This document shows, piece by piece, positions 25,592 to 35,599 of a stretch of DNA of 52,957 bases. The DNA lies in NCBI GenBank assembly GCA_902609705.1, contig CACLSX010000003.1, forward strand, positions 1 to 52,957, given 5' to 3'. This stretch comes from an uncultured Pelagibacteraceae bacterium. GTDB lineage: Bacteria; Pseudomonadota; Alphaproteobacteria; Pelagibacterales; Pelagibacteraceae. The stretch's first letter is position 1. Every line of letters begins with the position of its first letter. Below the pieces are notes generated by a model. The model saw nothing but the letters and a program-made list of their open reading frames with translations, made no database searches and had not been told where the DNA came from. The position numbers were made by a program, and so were the translations under genes.

Positions 25592-26874
25592 TGATAATTC
25601 TTACAATGTTTGCAGTTCTTCTACTTCTTTTATCTATAAATGTACCTATCGCTATTGGCCTTGCAGTAACAACAATTATTGCAATGGTATTAAAGACGGG
25701 AACAAGTTTTTTAATTGATACAGCAATAGTTATGTTTGATGGATCAATGAAGTTTCCATTGATTGCTATTCCTTTATTTATCCTAGCTGGATCAATAATG
25801 AATAGTGCAGGTATTTCTAGACGATTAATTGCTTTTGCTTCAGCTCTAGTTGGATTCATAAAAGGTGGCTTAAGCATGATTAACATTGCTACCTCAATGT
25901 TTTTTGCAGAAATTTCTGGTTCAGCGGTTGCTGATGTTGCAGCACTTGGATCTATTTTAATTCCAGCTATGAAGAAAAAAGGATACCCTGGTCCTTTCGC
26001 TGCTGCAGTAACTTCATCTTCAGCGTCTTTGGCGATTATTATTCCACCTTCAATACCAATGATTGTTTATGCGGTAATGGCTCAAAGTTCAGTAGTTCAA
26101 TTATTTGTAGCTGGAATTGTACCAGGAGTAATAGGTGGCTTCTTCTTAATGTTAGCAGCATATATTACTGCAAGACGTAAAAACTTTCCTGTTGAGGAAA
26201 CATTTAATATTCCAAATGTTAAGAAAACTGCAAAAGATGCAGCATTAGCATTTTTACTACCTATCATTATCTTAGGTGGAATTTTTGGAGGAGTTGTAAC
26301 AGCAACTGAAGGAGCAGGTTTAGCAGTTGTAGCATCATTAGTTATTGGATTTATTTATAAAGAAATTGACTTTAAAAGATTATACGAGTCAGCTTGTGAA
26401 GGAGCAATTCAAACAGCTTCAGTAATGTTATTAGTAGCTGCATCTGTATTACTTGGTGAATTTTTAACAATTGAACAAATCCCACAAAAAGTTGCAGAAT
26501 CAATTATTGATTTTACAAATAATAAATATGCAGTCTTAGGAATACTTAATGTATTTCTTTTAGTAATAGGTTTCTTTTTACATTCGGTTGCTGCAATAAT
26601 TTTAACAGTTCCAATTGTAATGCCATTAGTTAATGCGGTAGGTATTGATCCAGTTCACTTTGGTATAATTGTAACTTTAAATTTAGCAATTGGTCAACAA
26701 ACACCACCAGTTGCAAGTGTTCTAGTTACGGCTTGTTCTGTTGCAAAAGCAGATATATGGGATGTAACAAGATCGAATATATCCTTTATATGTGTATTAT
26801 TAGTATTGTTAATGTTAGTAACTTATGTTCCAGCTATACCGATGACATTAGTTGAGTTTTTTTATAGGAGCTAA
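25591..26874 (+). CDS. dctM: TRAP transporter large permease subunit
   Basis: A 427-aa membrane protein with about 12 helices. Family signatures include AEISGSAVADVAALGSILIP, SASLAIIIPPSIPMIVY and the late NLAIGQQTPPVASVL. It forms the ion-driven translocation path for the substrate bound by DctP. The next gene begins directly after its stop, so transport and the CoA enzymes are in one operon. Confidence 0.92.
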   Translation: MIILTMFAVLLLLLSINVPIAIGLAVTTIIAMVLKTGTSFLIDTAIVMFDGSMKFPLIAIPLFILAGSIMNSAGISRRLIAFASALVGFIKGGLSMINIATSMFFAEISGSAVADVAALGSILIPAMKKKGYPGPFAAAVTSSSASLAIIIPPSIPMIVYAVMAQSSVVQLFVAGIVPGVIGGFFLMLAAYITARRKNFPVEETFNIPNVKKTAKDAALAFLLPIIILGGIFGGVVTATEGAGLAVVASLVIGFIYKEIDFKRLYESACEGAIQTASVMLLVAASVLLGEFLTIEQIPQKVAESIIDFTNNKYAVLGILNVFLLVIGFFLHSVAAIILTVPIVMPLVNAVGIDPVHFGIIVTLNLAIGQQTPPVASVLVTACSVAKADIWDVTRSNISFICVLLVLLMLVTYVPAIPMTLVEFFYRS

Positions 26875-27657
26875 ATGAGCAAATTAATTAAAGTAAATAA
26901 AAAAAATAAACATTTAATTGAAGTTATTATTAATAGACCAGAAAAACTAAATGCAATGACTAAGCCAATGTGGATTGAGCTTGGCAAAGTTTTCAAAAAG
27001 TTATCTAAGAATAAAAATTTAAGATGTATTATTATAAGAGGAGAGGGTGGTAAATCTTTTTCACCAGGAAATGATATTGGAGAATTTAAAAAACAAAGAT
27101 CTTCATCAAAATTAGCAAAATCTTACGGTAAATTTTTACACGGAACACTTGGAGCAATTTTTGATTGTCCAATACCAACAATTGCTTTGATAGAAGGAAT
27201 ATGTGTTGGTGGTGGATTGGAAATAGCAGGATGTTGTGACATTAGAATTTGTGGCAAAAGCTCTAGGTTTGGAGTTCCAATTAAAAGATTAGGCTTAACT
27301 ATGGCTGCAAAAGAGCTTGAGGTGCTTTTAAAAGTAACCAATTACACAACTGCAATGGAAATATTATTTGAAGGAAGAGTATTTGGAGCCGAAGAAGCCT
27401 TTCAAAAGAGGCTAGTTAATAGAGTAGTGAATGATAAAGATGTAGAAAAAGAAGCATATAAATCAGCTGAATTAATATGCGAAGGCGCTCCAAAAGTTGC
27501 AAGGTGGCATAAGCAATTTGCAAGAAACATTTTAAAAAATGGAAAAGTCACAGAAAAAATAAATAATCTTGGTTACAAATGTTACGATACCGAAGACTTT
27601 AAAATTGGATATCAATCTTTTTTAAATAAAACAAAACCAAAATTCAAAAATAAGTAA
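26875..27657 (+). CDS. enoyl-CoA hydratase/isomerase family protein
   Basis: A 260-aa crotonase-fold enzyme of normal length. IIRGEGGKSFSPGNDIGEF is the first oxyanion-hole region, and IEGICVGGGLEIAGCCDIRI is the conserved central helix. The usual first catalytic glutamate after GGG..LA is replaced in this region (ELEVLLK lies further on), so hydratase, isomerase and other crotonase activities remain open. It lies between dctM and a CoA-transferase gene, so it likely acts on the imported acid's CoA ester. Confidence 0.82.
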   Translation: MSKLIKVNKKNKHLIEVIINRPEKLNAMTKPMWIELGKVFKKLSKNKNLRCIIIRGEGGKSFSPGNDIGEFKKQRSSSKLAKSYGKFLHGTLGAIFDCPIPTIALIEGICVGGGLEIAGCCDIRICGKSSRFGVPIKRLGLTMAAKELEVLLKVTNYTTAMEILFEGRVFGAEEAFQKRLVNRVVNDKDVEKEAYKSAELICEGAPKVARWHKQFARNILKNGKVTEKINNLGYKCYDTEDFKIGYQSFLNKTKPKFKNK

Positions 27658-27660
27658 TAG

Positions 27661-28854
27661 ATGACCGCATCATTAAAAGGCATTCGTGTACTTGAGATGG
27701 CACAAATAATGGCTGGCCCAACTTGTGGATTATTATTAGCTGATCTAGGTGCAGAGGTAATTAAAATAGAAAAGACACCCGGTGGAGACGATACCAGAAA
27801 CTTCTTACCACCAGAAATTAACGGTGAGTCTGCAGCTTTCATGATGATGAATAGAAATAAGAAAGGTATCGCATTAAATTTAAAAGACAAAGATGGAATT
27901 GAGATATTTAAAACGATGGTAAAAAATTCTGATGTGGTTTTGGAGAATTTTAGAAAAGGGACATTAGAGAAGTTAGGAGTTGGATATGATGTTATGTCAG
28001 AAATTAATCCTAAAATCATTTTATGTGAAATATCTGGATATGGTAGAACAGGTCCTTACGCAGATAAAGGAGGATTTGATTTAGTCGCTCAAGGAATGAG
28101 TGGATTAATGAGTATTACTGGTGAAAGTAAAGATAAACCACCAATGAAAGTAGGTGCACCTATTACAGATATAACAGCTGGTTTACTTGCGGCTAGTGGA
28201 ATTTTAGCAGCATTAGTTCACAGAGAAAAAACGGGTGAAGGACAAAAAGTTGATACTTCTTTATATGAAGCAGGTATTGTTCATACTTACTGGCAGTCTG
28301 CTATTGCAGGTGCAACTGGAGAGTCGCCTGGACCTTTAGGTTCAGCACATCCTTTAACAGCTCCTTATCAAGCATTTAAAACAAAAGATAAATGGATTAC
28401 GGTAGGTGCTTCAAATCAAAATACATGGCTTATGCTACTTAAAGCAATTGGTCGAGAAGATTTGCAAGAAAATGAAAAGTTTTCATCTAATTTAAATAGA
28501 AAACAAAATTTAAAAGAACTAGTTGATATTCTTAACGAAGAATTAATTAAAAAAACTTCTAGTGAATGGTTAAAAATCTTTGATGATAATGGATTACCAT
28601 GCGGACCTATTAACTCTATAACAGACATGTTTAAAGATCCTCAAACAATTGAAAGAGAAATGGTTATAGAAGTAGATAATAAAAAAGCTGGTAAAAGTAC
28701 AGCTATTGGTATGCCAATTAAATTTTCAAAAAGTAAAACAGAAAAATCAAAAGGTGCTCCAAACTTAGGAGAACATACTAAAGAGGTTATGCAAATTTTT
28801 GGTTACAAAGATGACCAGATTGAAGATTTTTATAATAGAAAAGTAATTCTTTAA
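27661..28854 (+). CDS. family III CoA-transferase (CaiB/BaiF type)
   Basis: A 397-aa enzyme of the formyl-CoA/carnitine CoA-transferase family. The start IRVLEMAQIMAGPTCGLLLA and ADLGAEVIKIEKT are diagnostic, and the catalytic aspartate lies in GAPITDITAGLLAASG. It moves CoA from a donor thioester to a carboxylic acid and so could activate what the upstream TRAP system imports. Its end overlaps the convergent minus-strand dehydrogenase by 4 bases. Confidence 0.88.
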   Translation: MTASLKGIRVLEMAQIMAGPTCGLLLADLGAEVIKIEKTPGGDDTRNFLPPEINGESAAFMMMNRNKKGIALNLKDKDGIEIFKTMVKNSDVVLENFRKGTLEKLGVGYDVMSEINPKIILCEISGYGRTGPYADKGGFDLVAQGMSGLMSITGESKDKPPMKVGAPITDITAGLLAASGILAALVHREKTGEGQKVDTSLYEAGIVHTYWQSAIAGATGESPGPLGSAHPLTAPYQAFKTKDKWITVGASNQNTWLMLLKAIGREDLQENEKFSSNLNRKQNLKELVDILNEELIKKTSSEWLKIFDDNGLPCGPINSITDMFKDPQTIEREMVIEVDNKKAGKSTAIGMPIKFSKSKTEKSKGAPNLGEHTKEVMQIFGYKDDQIEDFYNRKVIL

Positions 28855-31754
28855 TTAACAGTTTCAAAAATTTTAAATAATAATTCTGAGACATGCTTAC
28901 CTTTTTTCTCAGATAAATCAGATATTTGATGTCTGCAGCTTGTACCATTTGCAACTATAAAATCATTTTCACTACTATTATTGATTGCGGGTATCAAAGA
29001 AAGATTAGCCATTTTTTTTGATACTTCATAAGTCTTACTGTCATATCCAAATGAACCAGCCATTCCACAACAACTAGACTCTATCATTTCATTATTAATA
29101 TTTAATTCTGATAAAAGATTAGTTAGCCCCTTCATTCTATCTTGTGATTTTTGATGACAGTGCCCGTGAATTAATACATTTTGATCAAACTTATTAGCTT
29201 TAATATTATTGTTATTTCTTATTTGTTCTAAAATAAATTCCTCAAGTAGATAAAATTTATTTTTAATTTGTTCTCTATTATTTACATTTTTTAAAGTCTG
29301 ATACTCATCATTAAAAGTTAATAAACAGGATGGCTCAATACCTACAACCGGTAAATCAATATAATTATTTTGAATAACGTAATCATTAAATCTATTTAGC
29401 TCTTCAGAAGCCTTGTCTAATTGACCGTAAGATATATAAGTTCTACCACAACAAAGGGGTCTCTTTAATTTATCTTTACCAAAACTCGGTATAACTGCCT
29501 GATATCCAAATTTATTTAATACTTTAATTGCATAAACCAAATTTTCATTTTCAAAGTTAATATTAAATGTATCTGCAAACAAAATTACTTTATTTTCTGA
29601 TACTGTCTGACTGTCGTAAATCTCTCGTAATGCATTCTGGTTTTGAACTTCAGGCATAGACCTTGCTGTTGCAAAACCAAACTTTTCAACAATTGTTGAG
29701 ATTAGCGGTATGTTTTTGATTTTATTGAATATAGGAGCAACAATTTTTAATAACCAAATAAGTCTTGGCATATCTGAGATAACTCTATCTTTAATCCGCA
29801 TACTAAATTTTTTATAATAATGAGAAAGAAACTCAGATTTCATTTTAGCCATGTCAACCGACATAGGACATTCTCTTTGACAAGCTTTACAACTCACACA
29901 TAATTCCATAGTTTCATACATTTCTTTTGATGCAAATGAACCTTCTGGAAGTTGGTTGGATAAAGCTAATCTTAAAGTATTTGCTCTACCTCGAACTAAA
30001 TCTTTTTCTTCTTTAGTTACTCTGTATGATGGACACATCACACCAGAATCTAATTTTCTACAAGCACCATTGTTATTACACATCTCAACAGCATCAGAGA
30101 ATTGACCCCAATTAGACCAATCGTAATGTGTATCTATATTATCTGTTTGATAACCTGACTTGTATCTCATTAAAGATCTATCGTTTGATCTAAACGGTCT
30201 AACGATTTTGCCAGGATTTAAAAGGTTTTTACTATCGAATGTATCTTTTATTTCTTCAAAAGCATTTGTGATTTTTTTACCAAACATCATTTCATGAAAT
30301 TCTGATCTAACAATTCCATCACCATGTTCACCAGAATGAGAACCTTTATAATCTTTAACCATTTCAAAAGCTTCTTCAGATATAGATCTCATGTTTTGTA
30401 TATCTTTGTCAGATTTCATATTTAAAACTGGTCTTACGTGAAGAGTTCCAACAGATGCATGAGCATAAAACATTCCACTTGTTCCATATTTTTTAAATAT
30501 TTCTTTTAATCTAGTTGTGTAGTCAGCTAAGTGTTCTAGAGAAACTGCACAATCTTCAATGAAGGCAACTGGTTTTCTATCACCTTTCATTGACATCAAA
30601 ATATTTAATCCAGCTTTTCTTATTTCAAAAACTTCTTTCTGCTCTGATAGATCTGAATAATATGAAAACTGATTTTTTTTGTTTTGTTTTAAAACTAAAT
30701 ATTCTAGATCCTTTATTTTTTTTTCATATACACTTTTCTCGGTATCAATAAATTCTACCATCAAAACAGCTTCAGGATTTCCTTTGATATATTTTTTTAT
30801 ACCCCCAGCATACATTGGGATTTCTTTCGCTAAATTTAATAAATTTTGGTCCATCAACTCAACGCAAGTTGGTTTTAATTTTACTATCTCTTTTGATAAT
30901 TCCATTGCTTGATGAAAATTATCAAAGTAGCAGACACCCAAAATTTTATTCTTTGGTATTTCAGATAGTTTTAATTTTATTTTATTAAATAAAGATAATG
31001 TTCCTTCAGAACCAACAAGAAGATTTGATGAGTTGAAGCCTTCAGGATCAATTAAATCAATGTTATATCCTCCAACTCTTCTTTGTGTTGTTGGCCAATT
31101 CGCATCAATTTCGCTTCCAACCTGTTGTCTTACATCAATAAATTTATCTATGATTTTATATAGTCTATCTTGATTGTTCTTTGTGGCTAAATAATTCTTA
31201 TTTATTTGATCAAAATTAAATATAGAGCCATCATCTAATATTGCTTCAATAGCTAATACATTATGAACCATGTTGCCATAATATAAAGATCTTGATCCAC
31301 AGGAATTGTTAGCTGACATTCCTCCAATAGTTGCTCTACTGCTTGTTGAAACGTCTACTGGAAACCAAAGACCGTGAGGCTTTAAATAAGCATTTAGATG
31401 ATCTAATACGACACCTGGCTGAACCCACACATATTTTTCTTCAACATTAAGTTCTAAAATTTTATTTTGATGTTTGCTGTAATCGAGTACAACACTTTCG
31501 CCAACAGTCTGTCCACATTGAGAACTTCCACCTCCTCTAGCTAATAGAGGTACAGAATTCTTTTGTGAATACTCCATTAAACTTAAAACATCATTTGTAT
31601 CTTTTGGAAGAACTACACCAAGAGGTTTAATTTGATACACAGAAGCATCGGTACTGTATCTTCCACGTGAGAATTCATCAAATAAAGTTTTTCCATCTAC
31701 TTTACTGCTAATTTCTTTACCAATTTTTTGTATCTGATCTGAATTAAACCGCAT
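28851..31754 (-). CDS. FAD-linked oxidase / Fe-S / CCG-domain dehydrogenase (D-lactate or 2-hydroxyacid type)
   Basis: A 967-aa fusion. The N-terminal ~450 residues are a GlcD-like PCMH flavoprotein (LLARGGGSSQCGQTVGES, GGMSANNSCGSRS), followed by the FAD-linked C-terminal domain (SGEHGDGIVRSEFHE). The second half has a 4Fe-4S part (ELCVSCKACQRECPMSVDM) and a cysteine-rich domain with SSCCGMAGSFGY. This matches YdiJ/Dld-II type dehydrogenases, which oxidise D-lactate or D-2-hydroxyglutarate-like acids and pass electrons to the respiratory chain. The substrate is not clear; the neighbouring enolase-family gene may supply an acid. Confidence 0.85.
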   Translation of the reverse strand: MRFNSDQIQKIGKEISSKVDGKTLFDEFSRGRYSTDASVYQIKPLGVVLPKDTNDVLSLMEYSQKNSVPLLARGGGSSQCGQTVGESVVLDYSKHQNKILELNVEEKYVWVQPGVVLDHLNAYLKPHGLWFPVDVSTSSRATIGGMSANNSCGSRSLYYGNMVHNVLAIEAILDDGSIFNFDQINKNYLATKNNQDRLYKIIDKFIDVRQQVGSEIDANWPTTQRRVGGYNIDLIDPEGFNSSNLLVGSEGTLSLFNKIKLKLSEIPKNKILGVCYFDNFHQAMELSKEIVKLKPTCVELMDQNLLNLAKEIPMYAGGIKKYIKGNPEAVLMVEFIDTEKSVYEKKIKDLEYLVLKQNKKNQFSYYSDLSEQKEVFEIRKAGLNILMSMKGDRKPVAFIEDCAVSLEHLADYTTRLKEIFKKYGTSGMFYAHASVGTLHVRPVLNMKSDKDIQNMRSISEEAFEMVKDYKGSHSGEHGDGIVRSEFHEMMFGKKITNAFEEIKDTFDSKNLLNPGKIVRPFRSNDRSLMRYKSGYQTDNIDTHYDWSNWGQFSDAVEMCNNNGACRKLDSGVMCPSYRVTKEEKDLVRGRANTLRLALSNQLPEGSFASKEMYETMELCVSCKACQRECPMSVDMAKMKSEFLSHYYKKFSMRIKDRVISDMPRLIWLLKIVAPIFNKIKNIPLISTIVEKFGFATARSMPEVQNQNALREIYDSQTVSENKVILFADTFNINFENENLVYAIKVLNKFGYQAVIPSFGKDKLKRPLCCGRTYISYGQLDKASEELNRFNDYVIQNNYIDLPVVGIEPSCLLTFNDEYQTLKNVNNREQIKNKFYLLEEFILEQIRNNNNIKANKFDQNVLIHGHCHQKSQDRMKGLTNLLSELNINNEMIESSCCGMAGSFGYDSKTYEVSKKMANLSLIPAINNSSENDFIVANGTSCRHQISDLSEKKGKHVSELLFKIFETVN

Positions 31755-31771
31755 AAAACTTAATTAAAGGT

Positions 31772-32926
31772 TTATTTATTTTTGTAAACCAGTTTACCGA
31801 ACTTTTTTAACGCGCCCTCTGAAATCTCTAAACCTAAACCAGGTTTTTCATTCAAATGTATCCATCCATCACTCATTTTGTGTGGATTTTCAAATAATTG
31901 TACTTGAAGAGGATCTCTCTCATCATCAAATGACTCAACAATTCTCCCTGCTGGTGTTGATGCTACTAATGGAGCATGAATATAACAATCATGGTGTGGC
32001 GCTACATCTATATGATTTAATTCACACAACGCAGAAAGTTTTTTTCCATTAGTAAATCCACCAAACATTGTGCAATCAAATTGTAAAATTTGAATTGCTT
32101 CTTCTTCAATCATGGACCTACACCCATAAATATTTATTTCACTTTCACCACCTGATAATGGAATTTTGGTTTGCTTTGATAAAAGTTTTAAAGTTCTTCT
32201 ATCATCTTCCCATCTAACAGGTTCTTCAATCCATGTAGGATTAAATTTTTCAAATTCCTTTACACCCTCAATTGCTGTTTTTAGATCCCATGCTCTATTA
32301 ACATCAATCATTAAACCTTTTTGATTTCCAATTTCATCTCTAATAATTTCTAATCTCTTAGCGTCTTCTTTTATACTAAGTCCACCAACCTTAACTTTAA
32401 AACTTTGATGACCAATATTTACTAATTTTTTAATTTCATCTCTTAGTTCTTTTTCATCCTTACCGTCTCTGTAGTAAGCACATGTAACATAAACAGGAAT
32501 TTTATTTCTGTATCCACCAAATAATTTATACAATGGGATGTTTGATGCTTTTCCTATCAAATCCCAACAAGCAATATCTAAAGCTGCTGAAATTCTGATT
32601 AATGCTTCTCTACTCCAACCTTTTTCGCTACTGGTTCGAGTATCAGTTAATTTAAAAATTTTTTCATAAATTTTTTCAGGGCAAAACGGATCTTCCCCAA
32701 TAATTAGATCTTGTAAGCCATTTGAAAATGGTTTGATGATAGGAGCAATATCAGTGTAGCTTGTTGCTAAACCAAATCCTGAATGACCATCTTTAGATTT
32801 AATTTTAATCAGGAGTTCATTAGCTGTTGGTACAATGAAGTGACTAACCCAATGTGGCTTTACTTCATCTGGATTATTAAGAACATAAACTTCTAAGCTA
32901 TCAATTAAATTACTACTATTTGTCAT
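31772..32926 (-). CDS. mandelate racemase/muconate lactonizing family enzyme
   Basis: A 384-aa enolase-superfamily protein. SFKVKVGG provides the K-x-K base pair, and metal ligands are expected in MIDVNRAW (Asp), IEEPVRW (Glu) and LSGGESE (Glu). A histidine pair PHHD lies on the last strand. Such enzymes dehydrate sugar acids or racemise acids. It starts 46 bases from the divergent aminotransferase gene and precedes the large dehydrogenase by 17 bases on the same strand, so a shared 2-hydroxyacid or sugar-acid pathway is plausible. Confidence 0.85.
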   Translation of the reverse strand: MTNSSNLIDSLEVYVLNNPDEVKPHWVSHFIVPTANELLIKIKSKDGHSGFGLATSYTDIAPIIKPFSNGLQDLIIGEDPFCPEKIYEKIFKLTDTRTSSEKGWSREALIRISAALDIACWDLIGKASNIPLYKLFGGYRNKIPVYVTCAYYRDGKDEKELRDEIKKLVNIGHQSFKVKVGGLSIKEDAKRLEIIRDEIGNQKGLMIDVNRAWDLKTAIEGVKEFEKFNPTWIEEPVRWEDDRRTLKLLSKQTKIPLSGGESEINIYGCRSMIEEEAIQILQFDCTMFGGFTNGKKLSALCELNHIDVAPHHDCYIHAPLVASTPAGRIVESFDDERDPLQVQLFENPHKMSDGWIHLNEKPGLGLEISEGALKKFGKLVYKNK

Positions 32927-32971
32927 ACATTATAAATTTGCTTATATAATTTCTTTAGCATATACAGCGGT

Positions 32972-34144
32972 ATGGCAATTTCAAATAATATAAGACCTGG
33001 TCGACATTTTTTACAAATTCCAGGACCAACAAACGTTCCAGATAGAGTTCTAAGAGCTATGGATTATCCTACTATAGATCATAGAGGACCTGACTTTGCT
33101 GAATTAGGATTAAGAGTTTTAGACCGAATAAAATTAATTTTTAAAACTTCTGAACCTGTAATAATTTTTCCAGCTTCAGGAACAGGAGCTTGGGAAGCAG
33201 CACTTGTAAACACTTTAAGTGCTGGTGATAAAATCTTGATGTTTGAAACTGGTCATTTCTCAACTCTTTGGTGGGATATTGCTCAAAAATTTAAAATTGA
33301 AGTAGACTTTGTTGAAGGTGATTGGAGAACAGGTGTTGATCCAAACATTGTTGAACAAAAATTAAAAGAAGACAAAGATAAAAAAATTAAAGCAGTTTGT
33401 GCTGTACATAATGAAACTTCTACAGGTGTTACAAGTAGAATTGGAGAAATTAGAAAAGCTATGGATAATGCGGAACATCCAGCTTTATTATTTGTTGATA
33501 CGATATCTTCATTAGGTTCTATTGATTATAGGCATGAAGAGTGGAAAGTTGATGTAACTGTTGGTGGTTCACAAAAAGGATTACTATTACCACCAGGACT
33601 TTCTTTCAATGCAATAAGTTCTAAAGCTTTAGAGGCATATAAAACATCTGAATTACCAAAATCGTATTGGGATTGGGGACCGATGTTAGAAAATAATAAA
33701 AAAGGTTACTTTCCTTACACACCAGCTACAAATTTGTTTTATGGTTTAGATGAAGCAATTAACATGCTTACAGAAGAAGGTTTAGATAATGTTTTCAAAA
33801 GACACAAAAGATTTGCAGAAGCTACAAGAGTTGCAGTTAACTCGTGGGGATTAGAAATACTTTGTAAAAATCCAGAAGAATACTCAGACTCATTAACAGC
33901 TGTAATGGTTCCAGATGGTCATGACGCTGATTTTTTAAGAAAAACTATTTTAGATCATTACAATATGTCATTAGGAACAGGACTTGCAAAAGTTGCTGGA
34001 AAAATTTTTAGAATTGGTCACCTAGGTGATTTTAATGAACTGATGTTGGCTGGAACACTAGCAGGTGTTGAGATGGGTTTAATGAAATCTAAAATACCTT
34101 ATAAAAAAGGTGGAATACTTAAGGCACTTGAGTATCTTTGTTAA
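32972..34144 (+). CDS. serine-glyoxylate/alanine-glyoxylate-type aminotransferase
   Basis: A 390-aa class V PLP enzyme. FLQIPGPTNVPDRVLRAMD at the start and the PLP lysine in GGSQKGLLLPPGL are typical of serine-glyoxylate aminotransferases. HNETSTGVTS is another family block. It would make glycine and hydroxypyruvate from serine and glyoxylate, useful for SAR11 cells that depend on glycine or serine. An aspartate-based relative (AGAT) cannot be excluded. It is divergent from the enolase-family gene. Confidence 0.87.
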   Translation: MAISNNIRPGRHFLQIPGPTNVPDRVLRAMDYPTIDHRGPDFAELGLRVLDRIKLIFKTSEPVIIFPASGTGAWEAALVNTLSAGDKILMFETGHFSTLWWDIAQKFKIEVDFVEGDWRTGVDPNIVEQKLKEDKDKKIKAVCAVHNETSTGVTSRIGEIRKAMDNAEHPALLFVDTISSLGSIDYRHEEWKVDVTVGGSQKGLLLPPGLSFNAISSKALEAYKTSELPKSYWDWGPMLENNKKGYFPYTPATNLFYGLDEAINMLTEEGLDNVFKRHKRFAEATRVAVNSWGLEILCKNPEEYSDSLTAVMVPDGHDADFLRKTILDHYNMSLGTGLAKVAGKIFRIGHLGDFNELMLAGTLAGVEMGLMKSKIPYKKGGILKALEYLC

Positions 34145-34162
34145 TCTTTCAAGTTACAAATC

Positions 34163-35140
34163 ATGCTTGATTTTTGCATCATAGGATCGGGAATCTCTGG
34201 ATCAACGATATCAAACTTATTAAATAAAAAATATTCTATTGAAGTTTACGATAAAGCGAGAGGATATGGTGGCAGAAGTTCATTTAAAAAATATAAAGAT
34301 AAAATCGGATTTGATCATGGACTTCAATATATCTCTCCAAAATCAACAAAATTTAAAACGTTTACTAATCAACTTATTAAGAAAAAAGTTTTAAAAAAGT
34401 GGGGTGGTAACCATTTATTTCTGCATAAAACAGTCAAAGAAATTAAAAATCATTTAAAATTAATTGGAACAAAAGGAAATAACTCTATTAGCAAAAATTT
34501 ATTAAAGAAAATTAAATGCAATTTTGAACATGAGCTTATAAATATAAATAGATTAAATGATTATTGGGAATTAACATTCAAAAATGATGTAAAACAAAAA
34601 TGTAAAAATCTTATTTTGACCTGCCCATTTCCTCAAAGTAAGAAATTAGGACAAAGATATTTAAATAAATCTTATTTAAATCAAAAAGTTAAGATGGATG
34701 CCAATTTAACAGTTATGATTGTTACAAATAAGCTTAAACAATCTAATAGTAGTTACTTTTTTAATGATGATATGCTTGGTTGGGCTGCATACGAAAATAG
34801 TAAGAAAAGATTTAATTATAAGTATGATTTATGGACACTTCAAAGCACATACAAATATGGTAATAAATTTACTAAAGATTATAGAAACAAAAGAAAATAC
34901 TACACTAATCAAATAGTTAAAAAATTTGAAAAATTAACAAATTTAAAAATCAAAAAAATTTATCACTCAAGAATTCATGGGTGGATGTATTCATCTAATT
35001 CAAAACCACTTAAACAATTATCTTTGTGGAATAAGTCTTTAAAATTAGGTTTATGTGGTGATTATTTTGGAGGACCAAGATTAGAAAATGGGTGGCAAAG
35101 TGCACACGATTTACATAATAAAATACGATATGGTAAATAA
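34163..35140 (+). CDS. renalase-like NAD(P)/FAD-dependent oxidoreductase
   Basis: A 325-aa flavoprotein. CIIGSGISGSTISNLL is the FAD dinucleotide motif, followed by YDKARGYGGRSSFKKY and a final LGLCGDYFGGPRLENGWQSA block that closes the FAD site. These match bacterial renalase/amine-oxidase-like proteins, some of which reoxidise aberrant dihydro-NAD(P). The substrate is unknown. The stop is immediately followed by the next ATG. Confidence 0.8.
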   Translation: MLDFCIIGSGISGSTISNLLNKKYSIEVYDKARGYGGRSSFKKYKDKIGFDHGLQYISPKSTKFKTFTNQLIKKKVLKKWGGNHLFLHKTVKEIKNHLKLIGTKGNNSISKNLLKKIKCNFEHELININRLNDYWELTFKNDVKQKCKNLILTCPFPQSKKLGQRYLNKSYLNQKVKMDANLTVMIVTNKLKQSNSSYFFNDDMLGWAAYENSKKRFNYKYDLWTLQSTYKYGNKFTKDYRNKRKYYTNQIVKKFEKLTNLKIKKIYHSRIHGWMYSSNSKPLKQLSLWNKSLKLGLCGDYFGGPRLENGWQSAHDLHNKIRYGK

Positions 35141-35599
35141 ATGAAAATATTATTTTCAATAGTAATTTTACTTTTTTCAACATCCATTAGCTATTCAAAA
35201 AATACAGATATCATACATGATTTTAAAATCACATTTGATTGTAAATTAGAAAAAATAATGATCAAAAATAAAGATTTTAATTATCAAACTTTTACTGCAG
35301 ACAATATTGAAGTTGATAAAAACAAAGTATTAAAAGTTGTAGCAGCACAACCAAGTGAACTTACTATTAATGGTTTATCAGAATTTATCGATACTTACTC
35401 AGATATTAGTAAAGATGATGTCAGAATTGCTAAAAACGACACCATTTTATTCAAAAATATAGATAAAGAAAAAAAATACTCAGAGTCAGTATTTTTAAAT
35501 AGATCAACCGGTGAATTAATTCATGAAGTTACAAAAAATATGAATACTAAAGATAATGAAAAATATATTTCTTTCTTTGGTTGCACTAAAGAATTGTAA
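35141..35599 (+). CDS. secreted hypothetical protein
   Basis: A 152-aa protein with a signal peptide (MKILFSIVILLFSTSISYS). The mature part is charged with two cysteines (TFDCKLEK and FFGCTKEL) that could pair. No known domain. It directly follows the renalase-like gene, and its last 14 bases overlap the convergent M24 gene. Confidence 0.65.
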   Translation: MKILFSIVILLFSTSISYSKNTDIIHDFKITFDCKLEKIMIKNKDFNYQTFTADNIEVDKNKVLKVVAAQPSELTINGLSEFIDTYSDISKDDVRIAKNDTILFKNIDKEKKYSESVFLNRSTGELIHEVTKNMNTKDNEKYISFFGCTKEL

